This document shows, in pieces, positions 1 through 10,901 of a stretch of DNA of 64,000 nucleotides. The DNA lies in contig NC_088186.1 in NCBI RefSeq assembly GCF_028769735.1, forward strand, positions 5,859,001-5,923,000, in the 5' to 3' direction. A program made the translations under genes and the position numbers. The notes beneath the pieces were generated by a model, which searched no databases, had not been told where the DNA came from, and saw only the letters and a program-made list of their open reading frames with translations. Positions within the stretch are counted from its first letter, which is position 1. Each line of letters opens with the position of its first letter. The stretch comes from Zonotrichia leucophrys gambelii (taxonomy: Eukaryota; Chordata; Aves; Passeriformes; Passerellidae).

Positions 1-1863
1 AGCCTATAAAACAGTGCATGAACCTGGGAACAAATTACACTGAGACAACATGAACTATTTAAATGTTTTCTCCAGGAATGTGCAGGTGCAGAATCACTTT
101 TGTCTGCTCCAAGTGCAGAGTGGTGGTGGCAGTGAGTGCTGTCCTGGACAGTGGATGGTGTTGGGAGCACGAGTGTTTCAATGTCAGTGGGAGGCTGAGG
201 GTGACTGCACAGACTAAATTTGGCTGCTTGGGCAGTTGGAAGTGATGCTCTGCTGACTGCAGATCTGTTGTCCCTTTTTCACTCAGGCTTGATGTCCTTC
301 TGCCCATTTCTATTTTCCAAGACCTTCTAGCCAGTAAGTTTCCCCTGTGCTCTCCAGTTAGGCCCATCCTGCAGTCTGCTTACATCCAAATTTGAATCAA
401 ATTAATCTGTCTTCATTGTGGTGGGAAGCCAGAAACCAGTCACAAGGCTGCAGAACAGATAATTGGTTTTGCACTCCTGGCTCTGGATGAGGCACAGAAA
501 TGTCACTAATAATGTCTTGTTTTGCCTTAAAAACTGTGGGGAGTGGTCTCAAGCAGGGGGACAGAAAGAGCCTGTGTATTCCATGATTCATCCAGCTCTC
601 TCTTGATGTGCAGCTATGCAGAATATTTCCTGTGGCCACACCAGAGTGGACTCTCAGGGGGAACATTCACACCCCTCCCCAACACATACCCCTCTGCCAA
701 GTGCTGAACACTCATGTGTTTTGGAGTAGTTTTAAGGGGAGGAAAAAAGGCACAAGGTGGCAAGAACTGGGAAATGCAAACTTTGTTACTCAAGTTGCTG
801 TTTTGGCTGGTATTTTCTGTGTAGAAGAACTGGTTCAGCCTGGAGTGTTCCAACCAAAATGTTCCTCTGTCAGTGACAAACACCACTGGGAATTGGTTTT
901 GCAATAGAATACATGGAAATTCTCCAGTTTGTGTGAGGTGTGAGCTGAGGGGATGAAATATAGTCCATTACCAGAGTTACTGCAGGTTGTTCAAGGAGTG
1001 AGAAGTCCATGTTTTATTCCCCACTATGTAGGAGCTCTGGGGTTAAAACTTCAGCTGTAGCTGTGCAAGTGTTCTGCTTGTGGCTGCAGGGATGGGTTTA
1101 TGCTTCAGGCAGCACTGGGCAGGTGTCCAGGGAAGGTCCCTGATCCCAATCCCTTGTCCATGGAGGATGGGAACACCCACAGAGCCAGGGACAGGGCACG
1201 GTGTCCTTGGGGAATGCCTGCTGCTGGCACTGGGGCTCTGCCAGGTGGTGGCAGCTGCGTTCCACGGCTGTTCTGGCTCCTCTGTGCAGCCCAGAGGAAC
1301 CAGAACTGAAATATTCCAGGCTCTAAGAACTCCTGGGATGCTTCAGGACAGGACTGCACATTGCCTCTGAGACACTTCATCATGGCCCCCATGACTGCCC
1401 CTCCCAGAGTCACTCTGGTACCTCCATGGCTGTCACCTGGAGGATGAAATGTGCTGGCCCTTGTCCAAGTCCAGGAGAGGAACAGAACAAATCTTCTGCT
1501 TTCCATAAATAGATCTCCAAACTCACTAAGTATATAACTGGAAAACCATTGAGTGCAATAATGGTAAGTGTTATTCCAGACTTTTAACTTCAATTTAGAA
1601 AGTGTGTTTCTGCAAAGTCAGACCCAGCTATAATGAGCTAACAGAGACCAAATGGTATCACAGTGTTTACAGTTTCAACAAAGGGCAGGACCTGCTGTCT
1701 GCAAGGAGCTGCTGCAGAGCACACCAGAGACCACTGAATACCCTTGGCTCCTCAGGAAAAAAAGGGTAAAATAAAGTAGCACTTGCAGGGTTTTTATGGG
1801 CCAATGTACCTGGATGAGTACTGAGCCAAGAACCAACCTCTTCCCCATTAGGTCATTTTCCAT
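1..1863. other. Intergenic sequence downstream of TRUB2
   Basis: No exon with an open frame, splice sites and a recognisable product was found on either strand. The open frames here (up to 162 codons on the minus strand at 1105-1593) have no family resemblance. In human the next gene to the left of TRUB2 is SWI5, but no part of it is recognisable in these 1.9 kb. The stretch is probably intergenic, possibly including a longer alternative TRUB2 3' end: a second minus-strand AATAAA lies near 1012. Confidence 0.5.
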
Positions 1864-1869
1864 TTTATT
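1864..1869 (-). terminator. TRUB2: Probable TRUB2 polyadenylation signal (AATAAA)
   Basis: TTTATT on the plus strand is AATAAA on the minus strand. It is the first such hexamer after the TRUB2 stop and would give a 3' UTR of about 500 bases. A GT-rich stretch (GGTTGGTT) follows about 20-40 bases further along the minus strand, as expected for a cleavage site. Confidence 0.45.
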
Positions 1870-2363
1870 TTTGTGTATCCTGTGCATTAGTCCCCATTAT
1901 AAGCCACTTTTCATCACATGCCTACTCTGGATAGAACCATTTCCTTGCATTGCTTTGGGTAAGCTGTGTTTTCTCCTATACATCCCTCATCTGGCCTGAT
2001 CTTGAGCTCTCATGTCTCTGAGATCAGAGCTAATGGAAAGAAAATACTCCAGGAGAACACAGGGAAAATAAAATCCATACAGCAGATAAATTATGCTGCC
2101 AGTTGCAAGGAACAAATGTGTGCAGTCAAGGGAATACAGCTTTCTAAGACACCACTTCCTGCTGCTAAACAATACAGGAATGGGTTTTTATATCCCTTAG
2201 CAACCTAATGTTCTCAAAATCAACAGGAATTTTGGCACAGCTACCTCCTGTTAATGAACTGTTTGTGATGCTTAAAAAAAAAAAAAAAGATACAGTCTGT
2301 CACTGAAGAAAAAACAGCCTCTGATAAAAGTCATCTCAAGGAAAGGGTGGAAGTGAACTGCAA

Positions 2364-5300
2364 TTAACCTCTTTCCTTCTGCTGTCCATCACCTCGCTGG
2401 CACGTCTCTGCTGTATTGTGCTGCTCACGGAGGCTCCTGCAGAGCATGCTCAGCTGTGTCCCATCCAGCTGATGGAGAGGACTGTTCTCCTCATGTGCTG
2501 CCAGGGTTTTCTCCAGCTCTGTTTGCACTTTGAGCTGACAGTTCCTAATTGCCTCCTGGATGCTCTGCAGGTTCCACTGAGTTCTCGGGAGAGCGTCGTC
2601 CACCGTGAAAACGCCGTCGCGCGTCCTCCGCACTTGTGTGCACACAGCAGATGATTTCAGCTCCAGGCCAATCTCGTGAACCACCTTCCTCAGGTACTGC
2701 TGAGTCTCATGCAAGCAATGGATTTCTAGGAGGACAGAGATATTCCTTCAGAAGCAAAGCTTGGACAAAGCTTTGACATTGTAAATTCAGACATCGCAGT
2801 TATGCTGAAAGAATTGGTTTGGCAGAAGACACTAAGAGCATGCTATGATTTTCTGGAATACTGCAGGGTGTTCCACACCCTTTATAAATACTTTATATAT
2901 ATAAATTTATTATTTATTATTATATATTTATATATAAATACTTTAGAAAACAAACCTGTATATATCTCTATAGATATAGAAGAGTAATGTAGAAATTTAG
3001 GTATTTCAAAGGGGATAAAAAGGCACCTATTTTAATAAGACAAATAATTTGTGAGGGAAAGGGGGCAGGCTACAGGAAAACAAACCACACTTAAAAAAAG
3101 CCCAAAACCCAGCACTGAAATGCATTACACAGAAACATTGAGCTAAGAAGAATTTCCCCCAAAAGTATTCATGATGCAAATTTTCCAGCCTTGGGCTTAG
3201 ATCTGAACTGGCAAGGAAAAATGTACGAGCTGGCTGGATTTACCAGAGAAGTTGTAAGCTGATAATAAATTCCCACCAACTCATTTTGCATTAAATCATG
3301 AGTAAGAAAATGAAGTTTACCAACTTATTTGCCATAATACATACTCAGAGTTCCCCAGTACATTCTGTGCCAGTCCTACCTAGCTGGAATTCTGGAAGTG
3401 CAAACTGGAGGCATCGGATTGCTGTGATTATTGGGGGGCTTTTTCCCATGGGGCGAATCAAGCCTTTGACAGCCAGCTCATATGCCTCTTGTGTTTTCAT
3501 ATCAATGTTAGAATACCTAGGAAAAAAAAGAGAGCAGCAGAGACATGTAGAAATTTCTTCAAAGAGATTCAAAATATGTCCATCCCCAAATAAAACAGAA
3601 ATGCAATTTTTATTCTTAAAACTATCCAGTGAGCTTCTGCATATATTTTTGTGGTATATGTACTATCAGTAGTGTAGCACAGTTTAGGATGGAGCTACTT
3701 GGTCGTGTCTACAAGTTATTTTTGTCAGCCTTAATATAGCAGATTGGTCCTAAACCAGCAGACTGGAGATTTTGGGATACAAGAAGAACATTTAACTGCA
3801 ACCTCTCACAAGAGTACAGAGCACTCAGAGTAACTCCTCTCTGCCCCTTGCTAGCACTCCAACCTTTACAGACTTTGATTATGGGAAACAGAATCCTCTC
3901 ATTTATTTTGAAGACCAGCACATGGCAGTGGGATCAGATCAGCTCATTGCTCTGGTGGATACTCACATCAGCAGGGCCTTTTGATTTGTCCCTTGAATGA
4001 CAGCAAGAATCCTCTCCAGCTTCTCCCTTGTGATATGATCTGCAAACATTAAGGCAAAAACAAAGTCTCAATTATCCATCCAGAAACTGGAAAGTCTGAA
4101 AAGTGCCACTGAGGTATTGCTGTCCCTGGGGCAGGCAGTCACATCAAAGGGGGCTGATGAGAGCTGAGGGGTGGCCTTTGCAAAGTCACTTCCCCTGGCT
4201 CTACATGGAGCAGCACAGAGCTGGACTGCAAAGGGAAGAGTTATTTTGCTTAAATGATTCCAAAATGTTGATGCTCCAGTTTTCTTATCATATGTTTTCA
4301 TTCAATGAAATCTCCTAACTGCTGCCTCCAAGTGTGATTCACAGATCTGGGTCCTGACCAACTCAGTAGGAACCGTTGTGACCACCATTCACACTGGCTT
4401 TGGCTATATCATGGTTAGATTTAGAACAGGGGAGCTACAACATCAACAAAGGCTAGAAGACATGCAAGATGTGGCTTCTGTCATTGTGCAATTCACCTGA
4501 TTAAATGTTTTAATCTGTAGTTTGGTGGTCTGTTTAAAAAAAACAACAAAACAACAACACATCAAATCAGTTTCTTACCAAACGTTGTCTTCTCTATTAA
4601 ATTTCCTGTGTCTGAGAAGTCATCAGTGGCTTTACCAAAAAGCCCACCAACAGTATAAACCTGGAAGAAGGACAAAGAGTGCAATTTATCAAAAAAATGC
4701 TCCAAGTAATTGAACAACAGTAGTGCACCGTGCAGCTGCCAGAATTGCAGGCTATGAGAGTTTTATACAAAAAGCAGCATTCTGTGCTCAAAAGGCCACA
4801 AGTGGATGCTCATGTAAAGAAAGAAACTCTGGACCTTAAAAGGCTCTCAAAAGCATTGGTAGGTTTGAGACTTAAGTGCAGAATCAACATCACAAAGTTG
4901 GTTTGGGCCAATCTGATGCCACTCTGGGACCTGTTCAGAGCCAGCACCTACCTTGGTCAGGTGGCAGTTGTACAGGTCAGTGAGCAGCTTGTTCCCATGG
5001 CCGATGCCAAGCACTGAAACAGAAAATGGGGAACCTGTTATTCAGCCTCACAAAGTCACTGATGTGCATTTACACAGCACTGAACACTCACAGCACTCTT
5101 GCCCTGTGGACAGGGCTGTATCTCCTTAGGAGTCACATCTGAGCAGTACAATTAGACCTCCAGATTACTGTCTGGCATGAAAACCATAGAGTTCTTGAAA
5201 TTCCCCAGAACTTTCCACCTGGGCACTCAGGGCAAATGCTCAGCAGTGCCAGCCCCAGCAAAGCCAACTGAGCTGGTGAAGCAGAAGTGGGGATTGGTGT

Positions 5301-6589
5301 CCCCTAGAAGAACCCAGTGTGCCTGGGTCTCTCCATCTAGCTTTGCCAGCAGCTTGCTGGGCCATTTCTTCTGTGTTTTAGCCCTTAACTCCCAGTGGGG
5401 CTGTGAGATCCAGGGGCTGCTGCAGTGCAAAGGTATGCACCCATCTTCCCTGCATGGAAACCCATCACCTCGCAGGCAGCAGGACACGGTGCTGCCCCGG
5501 AACGAGACCCACCGAAAACTCCCGAAGCCTTCACATCCAGCCGGTGACCTGCTCCGATCTTCAGCTTCCTGAACCGCGGGCCTCGGACTGCAACGGAGAC
5601 AGTGATGGAGCGGCTCCGCAGCGCCTGCCCGGGGCTCCCAGCGGTCCCCGGTGTGCCCCGGGCCAGGCCCCGCCGTGCCCTTACCGAGGGGGTGGTCGGC
5701 CAGCACCGGCACGCTGGCAGCCACCAGCTCCACGGCCCCGCCGCCCTCCGGGGCCGGCCTCGGGAGGAAGCGGACTTGCTGCCGGGGGGCGCGTTGTGGA
5801 GCCGCGTTCAGCTCTGAAAGAGAACCGGGGGGAGAGCGGGAAGTCAGGGCCGGCCGGCGAACCCCGGGGACGGGACGGGACCGGCCGGGCCCCACCGGTA
5901 GCCCCTGAGGACGGGACGGGATGGGATGGGATGGGACGGGACGGGACGGGACCTGCCGGGCCTCATCGGTAACCCTTGGGGATGGGATGGGATGGGACGG
6001 GACGGGTCCTACCGGTAGCCTCTGGGGACGGGACGGGACCGGCCGGGCCCCACCGGTAGCCCCTGAGGACGGGACGGGATGGGATGGGACGGGACGGGAC
6101 GGGACCTGCCGGGCCTCATCAGTAACCCTTGGGGATGGGATGGGACGGGACGGGACGGGATGGGACGGGACGGGATGGGATGGGACGGGACGGGACGGGA
6201 CGGGACCTGCCGGGCCTCATCGGTAACCCTTGGGGATGGGATGGGATGGGACGGGACGGGATGGGATGGGACGGACGGGACGGGACGGGATGGGATGGGA
6301 TGGGATGGGATGGGATGGGACGGGACGGGACGGGACGGGACGGGACGGGACCTGCCGGGCCTCATCGGTAACCCTTGGGGATGGGATGGGACGGGACGGG
6401 TCCCACCGGTAGCCTCTGGGGACGGGACGGGACCCACCGGCAGCCCCTGGGGATGGGATGGTGTAGGGGGTCCCGCCGCCCTCGCTCACCGCGCAGCAGC
6501 CGCGTCTCCAGCGCCTCCCGGACGCGGCCCCAGGCCACCCCCGCCGGTTTGTACACGGCGAACAGCCCGGCCAGCCCGGGCGCCGCCAT
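2364..6589 (-). CDS. TRUB2: TRUB2, mitochondrial mRNA/rRNA pseudouridine synthase (8 coding exons)
   Basis: Coding exons in transcript order: 6490-6589, 5685-5813, 5513-5587, 4952-5013, 4579-4660, 3967-4039, 3380-3516, 2364-2725. They join in phase to 339 residues plus stop (human TRUB2 is 331). All introns are GT-AG. The protein follows the TruB family: an N-terminal [11 protein letters not shown] segment, then the catalytic motif [11 protein letters not shown], whose Asp (about residue 94) is the expected nucleophile. [23 protein letters not shown] and [12 protein letters not shown] segments follow. Family knowledge: TRUB2 works in the mitochondrial matrix, in the 16S rRNA pseudouridylation module, and is reported to modify mitochondrial mRNAs. 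The start was chosen because [14 protein letters not shown] opens the conserved domain at the shared promoter. The C-terminal 50 residues after the VDDAL motif match only weakly. Identity is very secure. The 75-base exon 3 is hidden in another frame of a longer open frame and is easily missed. Confidence 0.95.
2878..2992. repeat. AT-rich low-complexity tract in TRUB2 intron 7
   Basis: Runs of TTTATATATATAAA and TATTATTATATATTTATATATAAATA form a nearly pure A/T stretch with local dyad symmetry. It is a simple-sequence repeat between TRUB2 exons 7 and 8. No coding potential is seen. Confidence 0.75.
5868..6464. repeat. GGGAC/GGGAT pentanucleotide minisatellite with higher-order units in TRUB2 intron 1
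   Basis: The plus strand is built from tandem GGGAC and GGGAT pentamers. They are interrupted by six longer spacer copies, related to CTGCCGGGCCTCATCGGTAA and CCGGCCGGGCCCCACCGGTA, near 5880, 5952, 6030, 6103, 6205 and 6350, so pentamer blocks and spacers form larger repeat units of about 70-150 bp. The plus strand has a G-triplet every five bases and is therefore G-quadruplex-prone; the TRUB2 transcript carries the C-rich strand. Every reading frame is open because the repeat lacks stop codons, giving false ORFs of up to 333 codons. The whole array lies inside TRUB2 intron 1 (5814-6489). Confidence 0.9.
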
Positions 6590-6646
6590 GGCCGCCGCCC
6601 CGCCCCGCTCCGGGCGCTTCCGGGGCAGCGGCGGGGCCGGGCCGGG
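6590..6646. promoter_or_regulatory. Shared head-to-head promoter of TRUB2 and COQ4
   Basis: Only 57 bp separate the TRUB2 ATG (minus, 6589) from the COQ4 ATG (plus, 6647). The gap is G+C-rich with GC boxes and one CTTCCGG ETS-type site at 6617-6623. There is no TATA box. Human TRUB2 and COQ4 are also divergent neighbours. Both products are mitochondrial, so a GABP/NRF-2-type ETS factor is a reasonable shared activator, but that is inference. The 5' UTRs must be very short or must overlap on opposite strands. Confidence 0.85.
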
Positions 6647-9600
6647 ATGCGGCGGCTGCTGCTGAGGGCGGCGCGGGCCGGGGTCCCGCTGCTGCTGCGG
6701 GGGGGTCCCGCTCACCCAGGCAAGTGCAGCCCCCGGAGCGGCCGGGCCAGCCCCGCAGCCGGGCCCTCCCTTACCCGCTGCTCCCCGCAGGCAGAGCCCG
6801 GCCGAGCCACAGCGAGCCGCGGGGCCGGGATGGACGCGGCCAGGAGGAGGAGGAGGAGGAGGAGGAGATGGGAGGGTGGCAGCAGCTGTACCCCGGGCAC
6901 ATCCCCACCAGCCCGCTGCAGAAGGCGCTGCTGGCCGCCGGCTCCGCGGTCATGGCGCTCTATGACCCCTACAGACACGGTAAGGCCGGCGAGGGCAGCG
7001 CCTGCCTCCCCGTGCGTCCAAACCCCGCTCCCTGCAGCCTGGAGGCTTCACAGGAGAGCCTGGGGCCAGCGCAGGGCTGAGAACTGACCCGGTGCAGGAG
7101 GCTGTGAAAGAGGGAGTGAGGAAACCCGAACACGCCCCAGTGTGACCCCTTGTGATGCCACCCAGACCGGTCTGTTCCTCCGGAGTCCCCCAGGCCTCAT
7201 GACAGTTCCTCCACCCCATTCCCAGGAAGGGTCATGTGGGTGACACCAGGGCAGAGTAGCCCTGAAGCTGAAGATTTGTGGTTTATGGGATCCCCACTTT
7301 GCCACGGGCTTCCTGCCTGCTCCTGGTCTATGGTTCATTGCCCTGTTTCCTCACCTGCCAACCAAGGGTAGCTGTGTTTGCGAAAGCAGCTCTTGGGTCA
7401 CTCTCTGGTCTCTCTTTCAGACATGGTGGCGGTGCTTGGGGAGACCACGGGCTGCCTGGCCCTGCCAAACCTGCGAGACAAGATGAAAAACCACCCTGAA
7501 GGTTACCGCATCCTCCAGTGCGTCCCTCCCCATCCCTCCCTCCTTTGCCATGTGGTTTGTGGTGGGGTGGCAGAGGAGGCCAGGCAGGTTCCTTGGCCCT
7601 GTGCAGGGAGAGCTTGGAAGCAGCACAAGTGTTTTGTAGCTCTAACCCTCCAGGCTAGCTTTATTTTTAACGTTCACAGGAGCCCTGTGACACATCTAAG
7701 GGCAGGCACCACTTGCCTGTCTGTTCTGCTTCGCGGCTGGAACTGGCAGCTGCCAACACCACGAGATGCAGCAGCAGGCACAGGGGAGAAATCCATGGAT
7801 GTGGATGCTGAGCAGTGATGAGAACACACTGCATCCATGGGTTTCTTCCCTGTGCCTGCTGCTACATTTTCTTGCATTAGAGGATCTGTCTCTGCTGGTC
7901 TCCTCCTCCTTAGACACTTCCATATTTTTTTCCTGCCTCAAGCTGAAATGAGGCCAGTTCTCTTGTTTTCTTTTTTAAGACTCCATCATTTCTGCTTCCA
8001 TGTCTGCAAGTACTTGTTGAGTGCAGCAAGGCTGAGGACCAGGAGGGATTGCTCTTATTAACCAAGCTCTTGCTGTATACCTGCTTGCCTTCTCCCTATT
8101 CCCTGTCATGAGTCACACCTGCTGCTTGTGTCACATAGGAGCTTGAGAAAAGTTGCCTTTTGCCATATGCTTGTGCAGACCAGCCTCATCCTGGCTTGAG
8201 AAGTTGACTTGGTAAAACATTCAGAGTAGTGGAATGGGGCTGAATCCCAGCAGAACTGCCCAGGGAGAGGGTTAGGAAGGGACATACCCACCTGTTCCTT
8301 GCCCTGTGGTATTGCAGGGATTTGCAGCAGTCTGAATTGGGCACACAGGTCTTTTTGGTTTTATTCTCCAAGCTGCTGAGGTCCCTTTGACAACAAGTAC
8401 ACAAGGAAATATCTGCAGCCAGTGTGAAACTGGTGCCAGTGATGCTTATCTCCCTGGCACCTGCACTCTAGGAGCTCAGCAGCTCCTGGATCTTTTATCA
8501 TGGGAAGAGTTTACTCTGTGAATGGAAATAAAAGGGCTTTTGTTTACTTCCAAGGCTGTGAGGCACCTGTTTGCCAACAACCTGTAGAGGAGACTGTGGC
8601 TGCCGTGTGGCTGGTGGTGAAAGTGTGAGCAGGATTGAAATTGAACCTGTGCTTAGAACAAATTCCTTCTCTTCTTTGAGGTTGCTCCTTTGAAGCTCTG
8701 CCTGCTGTGCAGGGCATTAAATTTCTCTGCTCTTCAGGGCTGGGGGCTGTGCCTGGCTGGCGGCCCACACAGCAGCAGCTTTTCAGTACAGGGGACACCA
8801 GTGTTTTTTCCACTAGAGTTGTTACAAGCACACAAGATAAATGCCCTTTTATTGCCAAGGCTTCAGGTAGATCCTTTAAGCAATTTGTGTCCCAGCCTCT
8901 GCAACAGACGTGCAGACAGTGCTGTCCGTACAGAGGGAAAATAACACGGATGGGTAGAGGCAGCGGTGGGGGTTTCCAAGGGCTCCTTTTCTGCAGGACC
9001 TGCTGCTGTGGATTTCTCTGGGAGTCTCACTGAGCTGTGTTTGGCTTCCAGGGAACGGCCTCGCATCCGTCTGTCCACCCTGGACATGGCCAGGCTGCAG
9101 GGGCTGCCGGAGGGCTCGCTGGGCCGGGAGTACGTCCGGTTCCTGGAGGACAACGTGAGTGTGGGCTTTCATGGGGGGCACATTTCTGTGGCTGATCCCT
9201 GTGCTGGCAGCACAGGTGGGATTGCAGCCACAGAGCTGAGCTGGGCCTCTCTGGACTTGCAGAAAGTTTCTCCAGACACGCGGATGCCGCCCAAGTTTGT
9301 GGATGATGAGGAGCTGGCGTACGTGATCCAGCGGTACCGGGAAGTGCACGACCTGATGCACACCCTCCTGGGCATGCCAACCAACATGCTGGGTGAGCAG
9401 CAGTGGGCTTAGAGAGCTGCACTGCCAAACCCACTGATTGTGCTCACCTGCCTCCCAGAAATGGAGCAGGCTGGGCCAGCTGGACTCCCTGATCCTCAGC
9501 CTGGAGGGGAGGATTTTGCATCATCACTGTCTTACATCACTGGCTCTGTGGTGAATGACAGGCCATGAGATGTCACCTTTTCCCTGCTGGGAGATGCTCT

Positions 9601-10901
9601 GCCCAAGCCCTGGGCACAGGCAGGCACTGGCTGGGTGGTTTCTGCATGGCAGGGAGGGTGGCATAGAGGGAGGGAGGTTTTGCAAGCTCTGTGTGAAGGC
9701 AGAAGGGAATTCCTGGTTGCTCCTTATCTGCACATCTCGGTGTCCTTTGCCCTCATTTTGTGGCTGACTCAATAGCAGGTCACAGGTGCAGCCTTGCTGG
9801 TACTTGTGGGGACCAGCATGACAGGGCTCTCCAGGCTTTGCCTGAGTCCAGGCAGTTTTGTAACAGGCCTGTGCTGGCAGAGCCACACAGAGCATCAAGC
9901 CTTGGCACTGCATTGCCGAGGTCTGCAGGGAGCTGGACTGCCTGGGATGTGTTCCCCAAGCTCCCAGGGCTTGTGGGGTGCCATCCCTCTGGGGTGGATG
10001 GGTGGTGTGTGACACGGCCCATCCTGAGGAAGCATTCCCAAGCAGCCATCATCAGGAAGGGCAGAGGAGCCACACAGCCCTGGCTGCCCTTGGTGCAGGT
10101 GCTCTGTGTGCTCACAGCCTCCCTGCTCCCCCAGGTGAGGTGGTGGTGAAGTGGTTTGAGGCCATCCAGACGGGGCTGCCCATGTGTGTCCTGGGAGCAG
10201 CGTTCGGCCCTGCCCGCCTCAGCTCACGGTACGTGCCCGGTCCCTGCCCTGTGTGCTGCTTTCCTGTGCCCACTGGGGACAAAGAGGGGACACTGCTGGT
10301 TTGCAGTGGGGACTCAGTCACAGATCCCTCCATGAGCCTACTGCTTTCCTCACGTCCCAGCTTTGCCTTGTCACTGAAGCAGAACCTGATGCTTAATCTG
10401 CATTCAACACCAGCTCCCCTGTGCCAGGCAGGAGCAATTTCCAGGCCTTGGATGGCCAGTGGGACCCTCTCCACACTGGGAGCTGTTCCCTGCACATTTT
10501 TTTTATTGCCCAGCAGTTGCAGAACCTGAGTTCTGGCCTTGGGTTGGTGTTGACTATAACCTTCCTGCCACACCATCCTCTTCTGTGCCTCAGTTTCCCC
10601 TGTGAGTTAAGCAGAGGGGGTGCCAGAAAGTTAAAGGGATACATGGGACACATGGGCTTGTCATCAGCCTACAATGGAGAAAGAAATTAACACAATGTGC
10701 ATATCAGAAACTGCCACCACCTGTGTCGTTTGTTCCAGAAAGCTGCAGGTCCTGGCCACCGAGCTGGTTCCCTGGGCGATTCGGAGCGGGCTCAACTCCA
10801 GCTGTGTCCTGAACGTGTACTACGAGCAGCGCTGGGAGCAGCCGGTGGAGTCCCTGCGGGCGGAGCTCGGCATCCTCCCTCCCCCGGCCGTCCGGGTGTG
10901 A
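6647..10901 (+). CDS. COQ4: COQ4, coenzyme Q biosynthesis protein, mitochondrial (7 coding exons)
   Basis: Coding exons: 6647-6719, 6791-6979, 7421-7517, 9052-9154, 9263-9392, 10135-10228, 10739-10901. They join to 282 residues plus stop (human COQ4 is 265). The N terminus is rich in Arg and Leu with no acid residues, like a mitochondrial presequence. A Gln plus eight Glu insertion follows, encoded by a GAG run. Then come the conserved [23 protein letters not shown] and [18 protein letters not shown] segments. The COQ4 metal-site motif HDxxHx11E is intact at His183, Asp184, His187 and Glu199. Family knowledge: COQ4 sits on the matrix face of the inner membrane in the CoQ synthome and supports ring decarboxylation/hydroxylation steps. 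Intron 1 uses a GC donor (CAG|GCAAGT); all others are GT-AG. The gene shares its promoter with TRUB2. Identity is very secure; the exact start is less so because the presequence diverges. Confidence 0.95.
6844..6867 (+). repeat. COQ4: (GAG)8 trinucleotide run coding for eight Glu in COQ4
   Basis: Eight perfect GAG codons in COQ4 exon 2 lie between the Arg-rich presequence and the conserved domain. The run is a pure triplet microsatellite, so length variation would keep the frame. Confidence 0.9.
7766..7867 (+). repeat. Long near-perfect inverted repeat (hairpin) in COQ4 intron 3
   Basis: Two 36-base arms, 7766-7801 and 7832-7867, are complementary at 33 of 36 positions and flank a 30-base loop. 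As plus-strand (COQ4-sense) RNA the three exceptions are two G-U wobbles and one C-A mismatch, so the sense hairpin is the more stable one. It contains no coding exon, no known snoRNA boxes that I can see, and no element I recognise. It could be a small inverted-repeat element, a miRNA-like hairpin, or an RNA-editing substrate; nothing in the sequence decides between these. Confidence 0.85.

Noticed and set aside
5227..5895. Minus-strand 222-codon frame as a single TRUB2 exon
   Set aside because: It reads TRUB2 exon 2 and then continues through a donor into intron. The following exon 3 is in a different frame, with its own acceptor at 5588-5593.
6079..7080. A 333-codon plus-strand open frame (and many overlapping ones on both strands)
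   Set aside because: The first two thirds are the stop-free GGGAC/GGGAT satellite. Only its last part, from 6791 to 6979, is real coding sequence, as COQ4 exon 2.
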